Source: Flavobacteriaceae bacterium
GTDB lineage: Bacteria > Bacteroidota > Bacteroidia > Flavobacteriales > Flavobacteriaceae
Reading direction: 5' to 3'
Assembly (NCBI GenBank): GCA_014238425.1
Contig: JABABD010000029.1
Location: 286,342-350,341, forward strand
Length of the DNA: 64,000 nucleotides
The notes below the pieces were generated by a model that worked only from the letters and a program-made list of their open reading frames with translations, did not search any database and was not told where the DNA came from. Within the stretch, counting starts at the first letter, position 1, and each line of letters starts with the position of its first letter. A program made the position numbers and the translations under genes. This document shows, piece by piece, positions 9,673 through 20,900 of this stretch.

Positions 9673-9906
9673 TTATAACTCGTTGTTTTTTCGCATTTTG
9701 TCAAGGTTTTCTTTGGTCAACATATAGTCTTTAACGTCTCGATCTTTCCAACGATAATACGAAAAAAGCGGAATGACAATTAAAAATAAACCAACGGTAC
9801 CTAACCCAATTAGTTTCTCTGACCACTCATGAGGCTTTATAACAAAACCAGTTATGATACTCGCCAAAGAGGCAATGAATACAACCCAAAGAATAAACTT
9901 GATCAT
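9673..9906 (-). CDS. Small two-helix membrane protein
   Basis: 77 aa with two hydrophobic segments (about residues 2-22 and 33-51), then a charged tail (RWKDRDVKDYMLTKENLDKMRKN). The start overlaps the stop of the ClC gene by 4 bp, so it is probably translated with it. No known function; the coupling suggests a link to the channel, which is inference. Confidence 0.7.
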   Translation of the reverse strand: MIKFILWVVFIASLASIITGFVIKPHEWSEKLIGLGTVGLFLIVIPLFSYYRWKDRDVKDYMLTKENLDKMRKNNEL

Positions 9907-11684
9907 GATGTAAATGTAATTAATTGTCGCCTATATGCAGTTAGTAGTTTAGATTTTGATATAAACCCCACATATTTTTCATTTTTGATCACAGGAAGAT
10001 TCCAGGCACCAGACCTTTGAAATTTGTCCATGACTATTTGCATACTATCTTCCTCATAATTTATGATATCTGGAGCATTATGCATATAATCTTTAACCAT
10101 TGTTGTTTCGTATAACTTTTGGTCAAACATGAATTCTCGTATGTCGTCTAAAAGAATGACTCCAAGAAACTCATTGTTATCGCTAATTACTGGAAATAAA
10201 TTTCGAGTAGATCTTGCCACGCCATCATGTAGCATATCACCTAGAGTCATGGAGGGCTTTAAAGTCTTAAAGTTTTTTTCGATGACAGAATCTAGAGTCA
10301 TTAAGGTTAAAACATTTTGATCTTTATCATGTGTAAGGAGTTGCCCTTTTTCGGCTAGTTCTCTTGTGTAAATAGTGTGTTCAATAGCATTTTTGGTAAT
10401 AATGAAAGAGATAGTTACTGTTATCATTAACGGAACGAAAAGCTCGTAACCTCCAGTAATTTCTGCAATTAAAAATATAGCGGTTAGAGGCGCATGTATC
10501 ACACCTGCTATTAAACCTGCCATGCCTAATAAAGTAAAGTTCGTTTCTGACACCTCAAATCCTAACCCAACATTATTAATGATTTTCGCGATCACATTAC
10601 CAAATGCGCTACCCATCACCATAGTCGGGATGAAAATTCCACCAACACCACCAGCTGCAAATGTGGTCGTCATTGCTACGGCCTTGAAAATCGTAATGCC
10701 AATAAGTAATGCGATGATAACCCAAATATTGTCCTTAAAAGCATCAAAAGGCGTCGTTCCTAAAGCTTCTAGATGATTTCCGGCCAATAAGTTATTAATG
10801 AAGCCAAAGCCTTCACCATATAATGGTGGAATAAAATAGAGCATCACACCTATAGCTAAACCTCCTATAATTAACTTTTGAAATCGCGTCTTAAAACGCT
10901 CAAAAAAGCCTATAATCACAAAGTACATTTTTGTGAAATAGATGGATGCGAAAGCAGTAGATATGCCTAAAAGAATGTAGAATAGTGTATCTTTTATTTC
11001 AAACTTATCTGAAAAATTGAAATTGAAGAGTAAATCATCTCCCAAAAAGAAATAGGATGTTAAAACAGATGATAAGGAGGCTAACAATAATGGAAGCAAT
11101 GACACAAACGTTAAGTCTAAACTAAAGACTTCTACCGCAAAAATAATAGCAGCGATTGGTGATTTGAAAATGGATGAAATAGCACCAGCAGCTGCACAGC
11201 CAATTAGTAATGTTCTAGTTTTACGATCAATATGTAATAGTTGCCCTAAATTAGAACTCAATGCAGCGCCAGAGGCTACAGCTGGACCTAATAATCCAAC
11301 TGAACCACCAAAACCTACAGTCAATGGTGCAGCGATTAACGGATAATAAATTTTAGTTCGAGCGAGGATACCACCTTTCTTGGATAGAGAATACAGTATG
11401 GAAGGAATCGCATGCTCAATAGGTTTTTTGGTGATATATTTTATAAAAAGATACACTAAGAATAGTCCTATAACCGGTAGGATAAAATACAATTGGTTCT
11501 CAGAAAAAACAATACCTTTTTCAAGTAAGGTTTGAATGGCAAAAGTAATATTCTTTATTGTTACCGAAACAATTCCAGCTAGTAAACCAATTAATAAACT
11601 CATCAAAAAAACAAAATTCTTTTGTGAGATGTGTTTATATCTCCAAATCAAGAACCGTTTTAATAATGATTTCTTTGGCATCAA
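9903..11684 (-). CDS. ClC-family chloride channel with C-terminal CBS pair
   Basis: A 593-aa membrane protein: about residues 20-440 form the ClC fold and 450-590 carry two CBS domains. The third selectivity-filter segment is present (GGVGGIFIPTMVMG). The second segment, normally GxEGP or GLEAP with the gating glutamate, reads GGSVGLLGPAVASG, so that glutamate is leucine. In known ClCs loss of this residue abolishes proton coupling and leaves passive chloride flux, so a channel rather than an antiporter is inferred. The first filter motif is also divergent (HAIP). It is followed by a coupled small membrane protein. Confidence 0.88.
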   Translation of the reverse strand: MMPKKSLLKRFLIWRYKHISQKNFVFLMSLLIGLLAGIVSVTIKNITFAIQTLLEKGIVFSENQLYFILPVIGLFLVYLFIKYITKKPIEHAIPSILYSLSKKGGILARTKIYYPLIAAPLTVGFGGSVGLLGPAVASGAALSSNLGQLLHIDRKTRTLLIGCAAAGAISSIFKSPIAAIIFAVEVFSLDLTFVSLLPLLLASLSSVLTSYFFLGDDLLFNFNFSDKFEIKDTLFYILLGISTAFASIYFTKMYFVIIGFFERFKTRFQKLIIGGLAIGVMLYFIPPLYGEGFGFINNLLAGNHLEALGTTPFDAFKDNIWVIIALLIGITIFKAVAMTTTFAAGGVGGIFIPTMVMGSAFGNVIAKIINNVGLGFEVSETNFTLLGMAGLIAGVIHAPLTAIFLIAEITGGYELFVPLMITVTISFIITKNAIEHTIYTRELAEKGQLLTHDKDQNVLTLMTLDSVIEKNFKTLKPSMTLGDMLHDGVARSTRNLFPVISDNNEFLGVILLDDIREFMFDQKLYETTMVKDYMHNAPDIINYEEDSMQIVMDKFQRSGAWNLPVIKNEKYVGFISKSKLLTAYRRQLITFTS

Positions 11685-11694
11685 TTAAAGCTAC

Positions 11695-11720
11695 TAAAAA
11701 ATCCTGCGTCGTGCAGGATT
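11695..11720 (-). terminator. Intrinsic terminator of aspS
   Basis: AATCCTGC (11700-11707) and GCAGGATT (11713-11720) pair around a 5-nt loop. On the minus strand the hairpin comes directly after the aspS stop and is followed by TTTTT. Confidence 0.8.
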
Positions 11721-11726
11721 CTTATT

Positions 11727-13481
11727 TTATGATTTTAAATTTAGTTTTAAACTTAGTTCTGTTAGCTGCTCATCATCAAGAGGAGCAGGTGCATCAATCA
11801 TAACATCTCGTCCAGAATTGTTTTTTGGAAAGGCAATAAAATCTCTAATTGTTTCTTGTCCACCAAGAATAGCAACTAGTCTATCTAACCCAAAAGCTAA
11901 TCCTCCATGTGGTGGAGCACCGTACTCAAAGGCATCCATTAGGAAACCGAATTGTGCTTTTGCCTCTTCGTCAGAAAAACCAAGATGTTTTAGCATGATT
12001 GCTTGTGTTGCTTTGTCGTGAATTCTAATAGAGCCACCACCAATTTCATTTCCATTCAACACCAAATCATAGGCATTAGCCTTTACTTCACCAGGATTTG
12101 AATCTAACAATTCTATTTGGCCTGGTTTGGGAGACGTAAAAGGATGATGCATCGCATGATAGTGTCCAGTTTCTTCATCTAATTCTAATAAAGGAAAATC
12201 AATAACCCACAGAGGGGCGAATACTTTTGGGTCACGTAAACCTAAACGTTCTGCTAATTCCATACGTAGAGCACTCAATTGAGCTCTCACTTTATTAGTG
12301 TCACCAGAAAGCACGCATATTAAATCACCTGCTTTGGCTCCTGTAACTTTAGCCCATTTTGACAGATCATCTTGGTCATAGAATTTATCGACAGAAGATT
12401 TATAAGTACTGTCTTCATTGCAACGACAATACACCATACCTAAAGCTCCAATTTGTGGACGCCTTACCCAATCAATTAGTTGATCAATACTCTTTCTTGT
12501 ATAACTATTTCCGCCAGGAATGGCAATACCTACAACCAGTTCTGCTGAATTGAAAACATTAAAATCCTTATGTTGTGCGACATCATTCAATTCACCAAAC
12601 TCCATCCCGAAGCGAATGTCCGGTTTGTCGTTTCCGTATAAGCGCATGGCATCGTCGTAAAGCATTCGTGGAAACTTTTCAACGTCAGCACCATTTACTT
12701 CTTTCAATAAATGCCGTGTTAGACCTTCAAAAGCATTCAATATATCCTCTTGCTCAATGAAAGCCATTTCACAATCTATCTGAGTAAATTCAGGTTGTCT
12801 ATCAGCGCGTAAATCTTCATCTCGGAAGCATTTCACAATCTGAAAATACTTATCCATACCACCAACCATCAGCAATTGCTTGAAAGTTTGAGGCGATTGT
12901 GGGAGCGCATAGAACTGCCCTTCATTCATCCGAGACGGCACTACAAAATCTCGAGCTCCTTCAGGAGTCGATTTTATTAAGTATGGTGTTTCAATCTCGA
13001 TAAACCCTTCAGTAGAAAGATAATTACGAACTTCTTGAGTGACTTTATGTCTGAATGTGAGATTCTCTTTTACAGGGTTTCGACGAATATCTAAGTACCG
13101 ATATTTCATTCGTAATTCTTCACCACCATCCGTTTCATCCTCAATAGTGAAAGGGGGTAATAGAGCTTCATTTAATATGTTTAATTCTGAAACCAAGATT
13201 TCAATATCACCGGTCGATATATTTGGGTTTTTTGAAGCACGTTCTATAACCGTACCTTTTGCTTGTATCACAAATTCACGACCTAATTTTTGCGCTTGTT
13301 CTAAAAGTGCTTTCGAAGTACGTTCCTCATCAAACACAAGTTGAGTAATACCATAGCGATCTCGAAGATCTACCCAAACAATAAACCCTTTATCTCTCGA
13401 TTTCTGGACCCAACCAGCTAAAATAACTTCTGTATTTACATGCGATGCTCTTAATTCACCACAATTATGACTTCTGTACAT
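11727..13481 (-). CDS. aspS: Aspartate--tRNA ligase
   Basis: Class II aminoacyl-tRNA synthetase of 584 aa that charges tRNA-Asp. It has an N-terminal OB anticodon-binding domain ([14 protein letters not shown]), motif 2 ([18 protein letters not shown]) and motif 3 ([15 protein letters not shown]), with the bacterial GAD insertion between. Length is normal for the bacterial type. It is monocistronic, with its terminator 6 bp downstream. Whether it also charges tRNA-Asn is unlikely because asnS is present in the window. Confidence 0.96.
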   Translation of the reverse strand: MYRSHNCGELRASHVNTEVILAGWVQKSRDKGFIVWVDLRDRYGITQLVFDEERTSKALLEQAQKLGREFVIQAKGTVIERASKNPNISTGDIEILVSELNILNEALLPPFTIEDETDGGEELRMKYRYLDIRRNPVKENLTFRHKVTQEVRNYLSTEGFIEIETPYLIKSTPEGARDFVVPSRMNEGQFYALPQSPQTFKQLLMVGGMDKYFQIVKCFRDEDLRADRQPEFTQIDCEMAFIEQEDILNAFEGLTRHLLKEVNGADVEKFPRMLYDDAMRLYGNDKPDIRFGMEFGELNDVAQHKDFNVFNSAELVVGIAIPGGNSYTRKSIDQLIDWVRRPQIGALGMVYCRCNEDSTYKSSVDKFYDQDDLSKWAKVTGAKAGDLICVLSGDTNKVRAQLSALRMELAERLGLRDPKVFAPLWVIDFPLLELDEETGHYHAMHHPFTSPKPGQIELLDSNPGEVKANAYDLVLNGNEIGGGSIRIHDKATQAIMLKHLGFSDEEAKAQFGFLMDAFEYGAPPHGGLAFGLDRLVAILGGQETIRDFIAFPKNNSGRDVMIDAPAPLDDEQLTELSLKLNLKS

Positions 13482-13631
13482 AGTAAAAAATTAATGTGCA
13501 AATTTAACTCATTATGTCATTATAGAATACCTTTTGATTAGGAATACTTTATAAATGTTTACTTAAAATCTATTGAACGTTGATATATTTTTAAGATATT
13601 AGTATTACTAATCAAATAAAAATTAAACATT

Positions 13632-16553
13632 ATGAACAAATCTTTACGCATTAAAATGCTCTTGCTTTTAATGGCATTCGTTCCCTTAGTGGCTGTTGCT
13701 CAAGGAGTTTCGGGTACTGTTACAGATGGAGCAACAAGTATGCCTCTTGCTGGGGCTAATGTAATTGTCAAAGGGACAAGTACAGGAACAACTACCGATT
13801 TTGATGGAAATTACTCCATTAATGTCAATGACTATCCAGTGACATTGGTTTTTTCGTCATTGGGTTATGAAACTTTGGAACGAATTATCAATTCGACTTC
13901 TACAGTTAATATAACGCTGAACGAATCGGCTGAAGCCTTAGATGAAGTGGTGGTGACTGGATTAGGTACATCCATTAAGCGAACTAATTTGGCCAATGCT
14001 GTATCTACCGTTTCTGCTGAAGAGCTTGTAGGAAACACTAGTCAATCGACTGTAGATGGTGCACTTTATGGAAAACTTCCTGGTGTGAATATAGTTTCTT
14101 CTTCTGGAGCGCCAGGCGGTGGTATCGCTTTAAGGTTGCGTGGTATATCTTCAATAAATGGAAACAACCAACCTTTATTCATTGTAGATGGTGTATATAT
14201 AAATAATGTTGAGATTCCTTCTGGACTTCGTTTCGCATCAGGTGCTAATAGAGGGAATGAAGAAAACTCTGCGAACAGGATTGCCGATATAGATCCTAAT
14301 GATATTGCAAATATAGAAGTATTAAAAGGAGCATCTGCTGCAGCTATTTATGGTACACGAGCGAATGCTGGTGTAGTTATTATAACCACTAAGAGAGGTA
14401 GAAATGGCAAGACGAATTTTAGATTTGGCCAAGATATAGGAACTAATAAAATTGCCAACCCTCTTGGAATGAGAAATTGGACAGCTGCCAATGTCGAATC
14501 AACTTTTAATGCCGCTGAGGCAGTTCTATTTAATCAGGCAATCGCCAATGGAGGCTTAATAGATTATGAAGATGAGATATACGGAAATACTGGAATCATT
14601 TCAGAAACCAAGATAAGTGCAGATGGTGGTGGTGATAAAACGAAATTCTATGTTGGAGCTTCTTACAGAGATGAAGAAGGTATTATAGAAAATACAGGTT
14701 ATGAGCGTTTATCCATAAAAGCTAATATTGATCATCGCTTATCCGATACCTTCGATTTTGCTTTGAGTTCTAATTTTGTTAGGAGTGAATCAAGCAGGAG
14801 TTTCACTGGAAATGAAAATGAAGGAGGATTGAGTTATGGATATACTTTGGCTTTTACAAGACCTTGGATCAATTTATTTCCTGATGCTCAAGGAAACTAT
14901 CCTAATAATCCTAATTATACAGGTAATCCTATTTTCGTGAGAGATCAAGCCACAAATGAAGATCTTAATAATCGATTTATTCAAGGCTTAAAAGTAAATA
15001 CGAAATTGTACACTGGAGACAATGATAGGGTAAAACTCGTGACAAACATGGGAATTGATTATTTATCAAATCAGACAAATGTGTATGTGCCTGAAACTCA
15101 TCAGGGGCAAATAGCTAGCGGTCAAAATGGGTTTATTGGTGTTGGTAAAAACGGCTTCACTAATTTTAATTCGCAGATTATAGGTGTTTGGAATCATGAT
15201 GCCTTGGATAGCGAGTTAGGATTAACAACCCAAGCGGGTGTTACTTATTTAGATCAAGTGGCAGATGTGGTTTTAAGTACAACTTCAGATTTGATTCCTA
15301 ATCAAACTAATTTGAATCAAGGAAATAATCAAAGCATAAACCAAAATACATTTTCTGTTAGAGAGTTTGGTTATTTTGCACAGATTGAAGGCAATTATAA
15401 AGATCAAGTTATAGGTACCCTTGGTTATAGATTTGATAAATCAACTTTAAATGGAGATCCTAACAAGTTTTATGGGTTTCCTAAGGCATCTGTGGCCATA
15501 AATTTAAATAATTTTGATTTTTGGAAATCAGAAGCAATTGATCAATTCAAGCTTAGAGCGGCTTATGGAGAAACAGGTTCTTCAGCTGGATTCGGTTCAC
15601 TGTTTACAAGCTTAAATTCTACATCTATTGGAGGCAATGGTGGTTCATCTATTAATGCAGCAAAAGGAGATCCTAATATTGAGCCTGAAACTTCTTCGGA
15701 GTTTGAAATAGGGATTGACACAAGACTTTTTGATAAAGTGACTTTTGAAGCAACTTATTATAATAGGAATGTAAAAGATCTAATCTTAAGTAGAGGTTTA
15801 CCATCATCTTCAGGGTTTACTACAGAAACAACTAATTTAGCAGATTTAGAAAACACAGGGATAGAGTTATCGTTAAACATTGATGCTTTTGATACGGCCG
15901 ATTTTAAATGGAATTCAGGAGTACAATTCTGGTTTAATAATTCAGAGATAACAAGATTAGATGTTCCGGCATTTGCTCAGCCTGGAGCAGGATTTGGGTT
16001 AGGATTAGGAACTTATTACATTCAAGAAGGAAAGCCTGTAACACAATTAGCCGGAACGGTTGATGGTGTACCGACTCAAGTTGGTGATGCCGAACCAGAT
16101 TTTCAAATGGCATTTAATAATCAATTTACGTTCTTAAGACAATTCGATTTTTCTTTTGTATTGCACTGGAAAGAGGGCGGAGATAATATAAATTTATCTA
16201 CTCTTTTAACTGATTTAGGAGGTACAACACCGGATTTAGATACACAAGCTGGTATGGATAGAGCTGCTTCTGGTTTTGTCGCGACACGCTTTGTAGAACC
16301 TGCAGATTATATTAGATTAAGGGAAGTAGCTTTGTATTACAGGTTCCCTGAAAGTGTTATGAAATCTCTTGGCAATGTTGTTAATAATGTTAAATTAGGA
16401 ATATCTGCTAGAAATTTATTTACAATCACAGATTATACAGGATATGATCCTGAAGTATCTACAAATGGTAGTTCAGGTCTTTCAAGCGGAATTGATGTAA
16501 CGCCTTTTCCGAGTACTAGACAGATCTTTTTTCACTTGAATGTTAACTTTTAA
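13632..16553 (+). CDS. SusC/RagA-family TonB-linked outer-membrane receptor
   Basis: A 973-aa TonB-dependent receptor that imports a large ligand across the outer membrane with its SusD partner. It has a signal peptide (residues 1-23), a carboxypeptidase-like regulatory domain (about 25-100, GVSGTVTDGATSMPLAG), the TonB box region (EALDEVVVTGLG), a plug (LRGISSINGNNQPLFIVDGV, then GASAAAIYGTRANAGVV) and a 22-strand barrel ending in NVNF. No glycosidase, sulfatase or regulator lies nearby, so the substrate cannot be inferred. SusD follows with overlap at the longest frame. Confidence 0.94.
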   Translation: MNKSLRIKMLLLLMAFVPLVAVAQGVSGTVTDGATSMPLAGANVIVKGTSTGTTTDFDGNYSINVNDYPVTLVFSSLGYETLERIINSTSTVNITLNESAEALDEVVVTGLGTSIKRTNLANAVSTVSAEELVGNTSQSTVDGALYGKLPGVNIVSSSGAPGGGIALRLRGISSINGNNQPLFIVDGVYINNVEIPSGLRFASGANRGNEENSANRIADIDPNDIANIEVLKGASAAAIYGTRANAGVVIITTKRGRNGKTNFRFGQDIGTNKIANPLGMRNWTAANVESTFNAAEAVLFNQAIANGGLIDYEDEIYGNTGIISETKISADGGGDKTKFYVGASYRDEEGIIENTGYERLSIKANIDHRLSDTFDFALSSNFVRSESSRSFTGNENEGGLSYGYTLAFTRPWINLFPDAQGNYPNNPNYTGNPIFVRDQATNEDLNNRFIQGLKVNTKLYTGDNDRVKLVTNMGIDYLSNQTNVYVPETHQGQIASGQNGFIGVGKNGFTNFNSQIIGVWNHDALDSELGLTTQAGVTYLDQVADVVLSTTSDLIPNQTNLNQGNNQSINQNTFSVREFGYFAQIEGNYKDQVIGTLGYRFDKSTLNGDPNKFYGFPKASVAINLNNFDFWKSEAIDQFKLRAAYGETGSSAGFGSLFTSLNSTSIGGNGGSSINAAKGDPNIEPETSSEFEIGIDTRLFDKVTFEATYYNRNVKDLILSRGLPSSSGFTTETTNLADLENTGIELSLNIDAFDTADFKWNSGVQFWFNNSEITRLDVPAFAQPGAGFGLGLGTYYIQEGKPVTQLAGTVDGVPTQVGDAEPDFQMAFNNQFTFLRQFDFSFVLHWKEGGDNINLSTLLTDLGGTTPDLDTQAGMDRAASGFVATRFVEPADYIRLREVALYYRFPESVMKSLGNVVNNVKLGISARNLFTITDYTGYDPEVSTNGSSGLSSGIDVTPFPSTRQIFFHLNVNF

Positions 16554-16563
16554 AAAAAAAGCA

Positions 16564-17895
16564 ATGAAAATATATAAAACAAAAACAATTAGAATACATC
16601 TCGTACTATTTGCTCTGCTTTTAGTTGGAGTAACATCATGTACATTTGATGAGCAAACAGATCCGAACGGACCTAGTTTAGAGGGGGTTTTAACAGGAGC
16701 TTCTATAAATCAACTAAATAATTTAGTTGTTGGTGTAGAATCAACTATGAGGAATTCATTGGGAATCCAAACAACCGCTAGCGGAACCATGGGAAGGGAG
16801 TTGTATCTTTTTGATGCGGATCCTAGAAATACGGCTAATCTTTTAGGGAAAAATGGATCCACTCTCGAGAATAGTGATTTTTACTCTACTGCTGCTTGGG
16901 CTGGTAGATATAGAGCTATAAAGAATGCAAATATTTTAATTCAATCAGCAAATAATACAGATGCAATTACTGCAGCTCAAAAGGCTGGTTATATTGGTTT
17001 TGCACAAACAATTATCGCATTTGAATTGATAGAAGTGTTAAAATCCTATGACAGAGCTAGAGTGGATGTATCAGACGATACTAATCTAGGACCAATTCTA
17101 GATTTCAACGGAGCCATTGCAGAAGTAAGATCCATGTTAGATGCTGGTCTTGGTAATTTGGGTTCTGCAGGAACCGAATTTGCATTTTCAATGGCAGGTT
17201 TTGCAGGTTTTGATACACCGACAACTTTTTCTCAGTTCAACAGAGCTACGGCTGCTGTAGCTGCTCTTTATGCTGGAGATAAAGGAGGCGCTTTAACGGC
17301 TCTTAATAGTTCTCATTTTGATTTGGCGGGAGATTTGACTAATGGCCCTAAGCATGTATTTAGTACAAGTAGCGGAGACCAAACAAATCCAGTTTATAAA
17401 GGAGCTTCAACAGTTGCAAGCCCCAATAATGGAGATCAGATTATTGTTCAAGATAGTTGGATAACAGATGCAGAGGCTGGGGATACTAGAGTTACTAGTA
17501 AATCAGCTCTTAGACCTGACCCCACTACGCAAGATGGATTAACTGGCACACATGAAACAAGATTGTATGCGGCTAATGTATCATCAATTGATTTAATTAG
17601 AAATGAAGAACTCATTCTAGTATATGCAGAGGCGAGTATTCCAGCAAATTTAGCTAATGCTGAAACGGCGCTTAATGTTATTAGGAATGCAGCTGGGTTA
17701 CCTAACTACTCAGGAGCATCTACAGATGCAGACCTGACAACTGAGATGTTGAATCAAAGACGTTACTCTTTGTGGTCTGAAAACCATAGAATGTTTGATT
17801 TAAGACGTTACAATCTGTCTGATACATTACCAATAGATAGACCAGGAGATATTGTCTATAATGTATTTCCAATACCTTTAACGGAGAACGAATAA
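16564..17895 (+). CDS. SusD/RagB-family surface lipoprotein
   Basis: The outer-membrane lipoprotein partner of the upstream SusC, caps the transporter and binds its ligand. The frame opens at 16540, inside susC, but the start at 16564 (MKIYKTKTIRIH) gives a proper lipoprotein signal with lipobox VTSC. The C-terminal SusD block is recognisable (NEELILVYAEASI, then LNVIRNAAGLP, then RRYSLWSENHRMFDLRR). It has 443 aa, shorter than many SusD proteins. It forms an operon with susC, closed by a bidirectional terminator. Confidence 0.93.
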   Translation: MKIYKTKTIRIHLVLFALLLVGVTSCTFDEQTDPNGPSLEGVLTGASINQLNNLVVGVESTMRNSLGIQTTASGTMGRELYLFDADPRNTANLLGKNGSTLENSDFYSTAAWAGRYRAIKNANILIQSANNTDAITAAQKAGYIGFAQTIIAFELIEVLKSYDRARVDVSDDTNLGPILDFNGAIAEVRSMLDAGLGNLGSAGTEFAFSMAGFAGFDTPTTFSQFNRATAAVAALYAGDKGGALTALNSSHFDLAGDLTNGPKHVFSTSSGDQTNPVYKGASTVASPNNGDQIIVQDSWITDAEAGDTRVTSKSALRPDPTTQDGLTGTHETRLYAANVSSIDLIRNEELILVYAEASIPANLANAETALNVIRNAAGLPNYSGASTDADLTTEMLNQRRYSLWSENHRMFDLRRYNLSDTLPIDRPGDIVYNVFPIPLTENE

Positions 17896-17914
17896 GTTCA
17901 AGAACTTATAGAAT

Positions 17915-17945
17915 CAAAAAGCCTCAACATATGTTGAGGCTTTTC
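17915..17945. terminator. Bidirectional terminator between susD and the RND operon
   Basis: AAGCCTCAACAT (17919-17930) pairs perfectly with ATGTTGAGGCTT (17931-17942). TTTTC follows on the + strand and TTTTT on the minus strand, so it can stop both convergent operons. Confidence 0.85.
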
Positions 17946-17965
17946 TCGCTATTAACCAAACCTAC

Positions 17966-20900
17966 TTAAATAGGTAAGTTGCCTTTCACTGCCAATGGTG
18001 GCTGAATTATTTGCTCAGATTTTTTAGGCTTTCTAGCCCACATTTTAAATCTAGTAATTAGATAGAATAAAATAGGTACTACTATTAGCGTTAAGAATGT
18101 TGCTATGAGCAAACCATAGATAACCGTCCAAGCTAGTGGCCCCCAAAATATTACATTATCTCCTCCCATATATATATTCGGATTAAACTCCTTGAACATA
18201 GTAAAGAAATTTATGTTAAACCCAATAGCTAACGGGATAAGGCCAAGTATGGTTGTAATGGCTGTTAATAATACAGGGCGTAAACGCGCTTTACCAGCAG
18301 TGACTATACATTCAAACAAATCACTAGTTTCTAAATATTCATTATCTTCTAAACCTCGATCATTTTTCTTTCTATCTATAAGTAATTGTGTATAATCTAA
18401 GAGCACAACACCATTGTTTACTACAATCCCTGCTAGTGAGATAATTCCCATCATGGTCATCATAATAACAAATGGGTTTCCAGATATAACTAAACCACCA
18501 AAAACACCTATTAAACTTAAAAGAATAGAAATCATGATGATCGTTGGTTTTGATATTGAATTAAACTGGAAAATTAAAATGAAGAAAATCAATAATAAAC
18601 CTGTAATTAAGGCACCCATTAAAAAGGTCATTTGCTTATTTTGTTCTTCAATTTGCCCTGTGTAATCTATTTTAATGTCTTTTGATAAGCCTTCATAAGA
18701 TTTCATTTCGTTTTGTACTTGAGCGACTATAGCACCTGCATCTGTAAAACCAGGCGATAATGCAGAGTACACAGTTACAACACGCCTTGTGTCTTTATGC
18801 TTGATAGCACTAAAACCAGAATTATTACTATTACTAGCTAGCGTAGATACTGGAATTTCCATAATCTTTCCAGAATTATTTCTAAAGGTTACTTTTTGAT
18901 TAAAAATGGCACTTGTGTTATATCTGTTTTCTTTATTAAAACGCACATAGATATCGTAATCTTCACCATCTTCTTTATAGATGCCAGCCTTTGCTCCAAA
19001 AATAGAGTTGCGTATTTGTTGTCCAATTTGTGATGCATTAACACCTAATTCTCCAGCTTTTTCTCTATCAATAACTACCTGCATTCCAGGCTTATCTTTA
19101 TTGACATCAATTTTTAATTCATCAATTCCAGGTATATTTTTAGAGTTGATAAAATCACGCATTTTTTCAGCTGTAGCAATTAATTTACCATAATCATTAC
19201 CTTCAATTTCAATATTAATTGGTGCCCCAGCTGGTGGACCAGCAGCGTCTTTTTCAACCGAAATTAAAACACCTGGATAAATACCAACTAAGGCTTCTTG
19301 AACTTTTTGACGAAGCAACTCACTATCTTCTCCTTTTCTAAATTTATATTCACGCATTGAAGCGGTGATTTTTCCTTTATGAGGCATTTCAGCAGCAGAG
19401 CCGCCATCAGTTTGAGGGTTTCCAGCACCTTCACCTACTTGAGATACGGCACTTTCTACTAAGAAATTGTGATTGCCATCCATATATTGAGAGCTGTTTA
19501 AAACAGTATATACTTTTGTCTCAATCTCTTTAGTAATTACATTTGTTTTTTCAATATCTGTGCCTTCAGGATATTCTATATAGACAATAATTTGATTGGG
19601 CTTATTGTCCGGAAAGAATTCTATTTTTGTTCGTTGAGAACCAACGGATGATCCGAAAGCCATAAATGAGGCAATTAATAAAAGAAATGTGCCAGCAACT
19701 AACCAATAGGGTTTTTTCCCTGATAAAGCACCACGCAAAACACCTTCATACCAATTCTCTAACCTTGGTAATACTTTATTTTGAAAACCATTTGCCCATT
19801 TACGTAAAAACAATCTATATACCCAAAGCATAATAGCTGTAAATATCATTAAGGTTCCCAAAGCCCTGTATTCGCCTCCAAAAATGAAAACAAGAAGGCC
19901 AATTACTGCTATTATAATGGAGTTTCTAATAATTTTTTTAAGTGGCATATCCTCATCTTCAGTGCTCATAAATTCTGAGACTAAGACAGAATTAAAAAAT
20001 ATAGCAACAAATAATGAAGAACCTAAAACTGTGGCTAAAGTTATAGGCAACAGTTTCATGAATTCTCCCATAACTCCTGGCCATAAACCAAGAGGAATAA
20101 ATGCTGCTACAGTAGTTAAAGTTGAAATAATAATAGGAAATGCAATTTCGCTTATTCCTTTTTTGGCAGCTTGTATACGACTCATGCCTTCTTGATCCAT
20201 AAGCCTGTACACATTTTCAACCACCACAATTCCGTTATCAACTAGCATTCCAAGTCCCATTATAAGACCAAAAAGAATCATAGTGTTTAATGTGTATCCA
20301 AACATATTTAAAATCATTAAAGACATAAACATGGACATTGGGATTGCAAACCCAACAAAAACAGCATTTTTAAACCCTAAAAAGAACATTAAAACAGTGA
20401 CTACTAATATGACACCAAATATGATATTATTTACCAAATCGTCTACTTGACCAATTGTTTTGGTAGACTGATCATTAGCAACTGTTACATTTAAATCTGT
20501 TGGAAAAACATCCGCTTTGGCTTTATCAACAATCTCATAAATTTCGGTAGCAGCTGCAACCATATTTTTACCAGCACGTTTTTTTACGTCAAGCATAATA
20601 ACACGATGGCCATATTCTCTTGCATAGGTAGTTCTGTCCTTAGATTTAAAAGATACTTCTGCCACGTCTTTTAAATAAATGGGGTTATCGTTTTCAGATT
20701 TTACAACAAAATTTTCTAATTCTGAAGGCTTTTCAATTTCACCTAAAATTCTAATAGTACGTCTTTGTCCACTAGAAATAAGATTTCCTGCAGACATTGT
20801 TACGTTGCCTCCGCTTATGGCATTAATAACATCACTGTAGCTAACTTGTGCTGCCATCATTTTATAAATGTCTACAGCAATTTCTACTTCTTTGTCTTGG

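Noticed and set aside
13039..13344. 101-aa + strand frame inside aspS
   Set aside because: Antisense shadow of a certain housekeeping gene.
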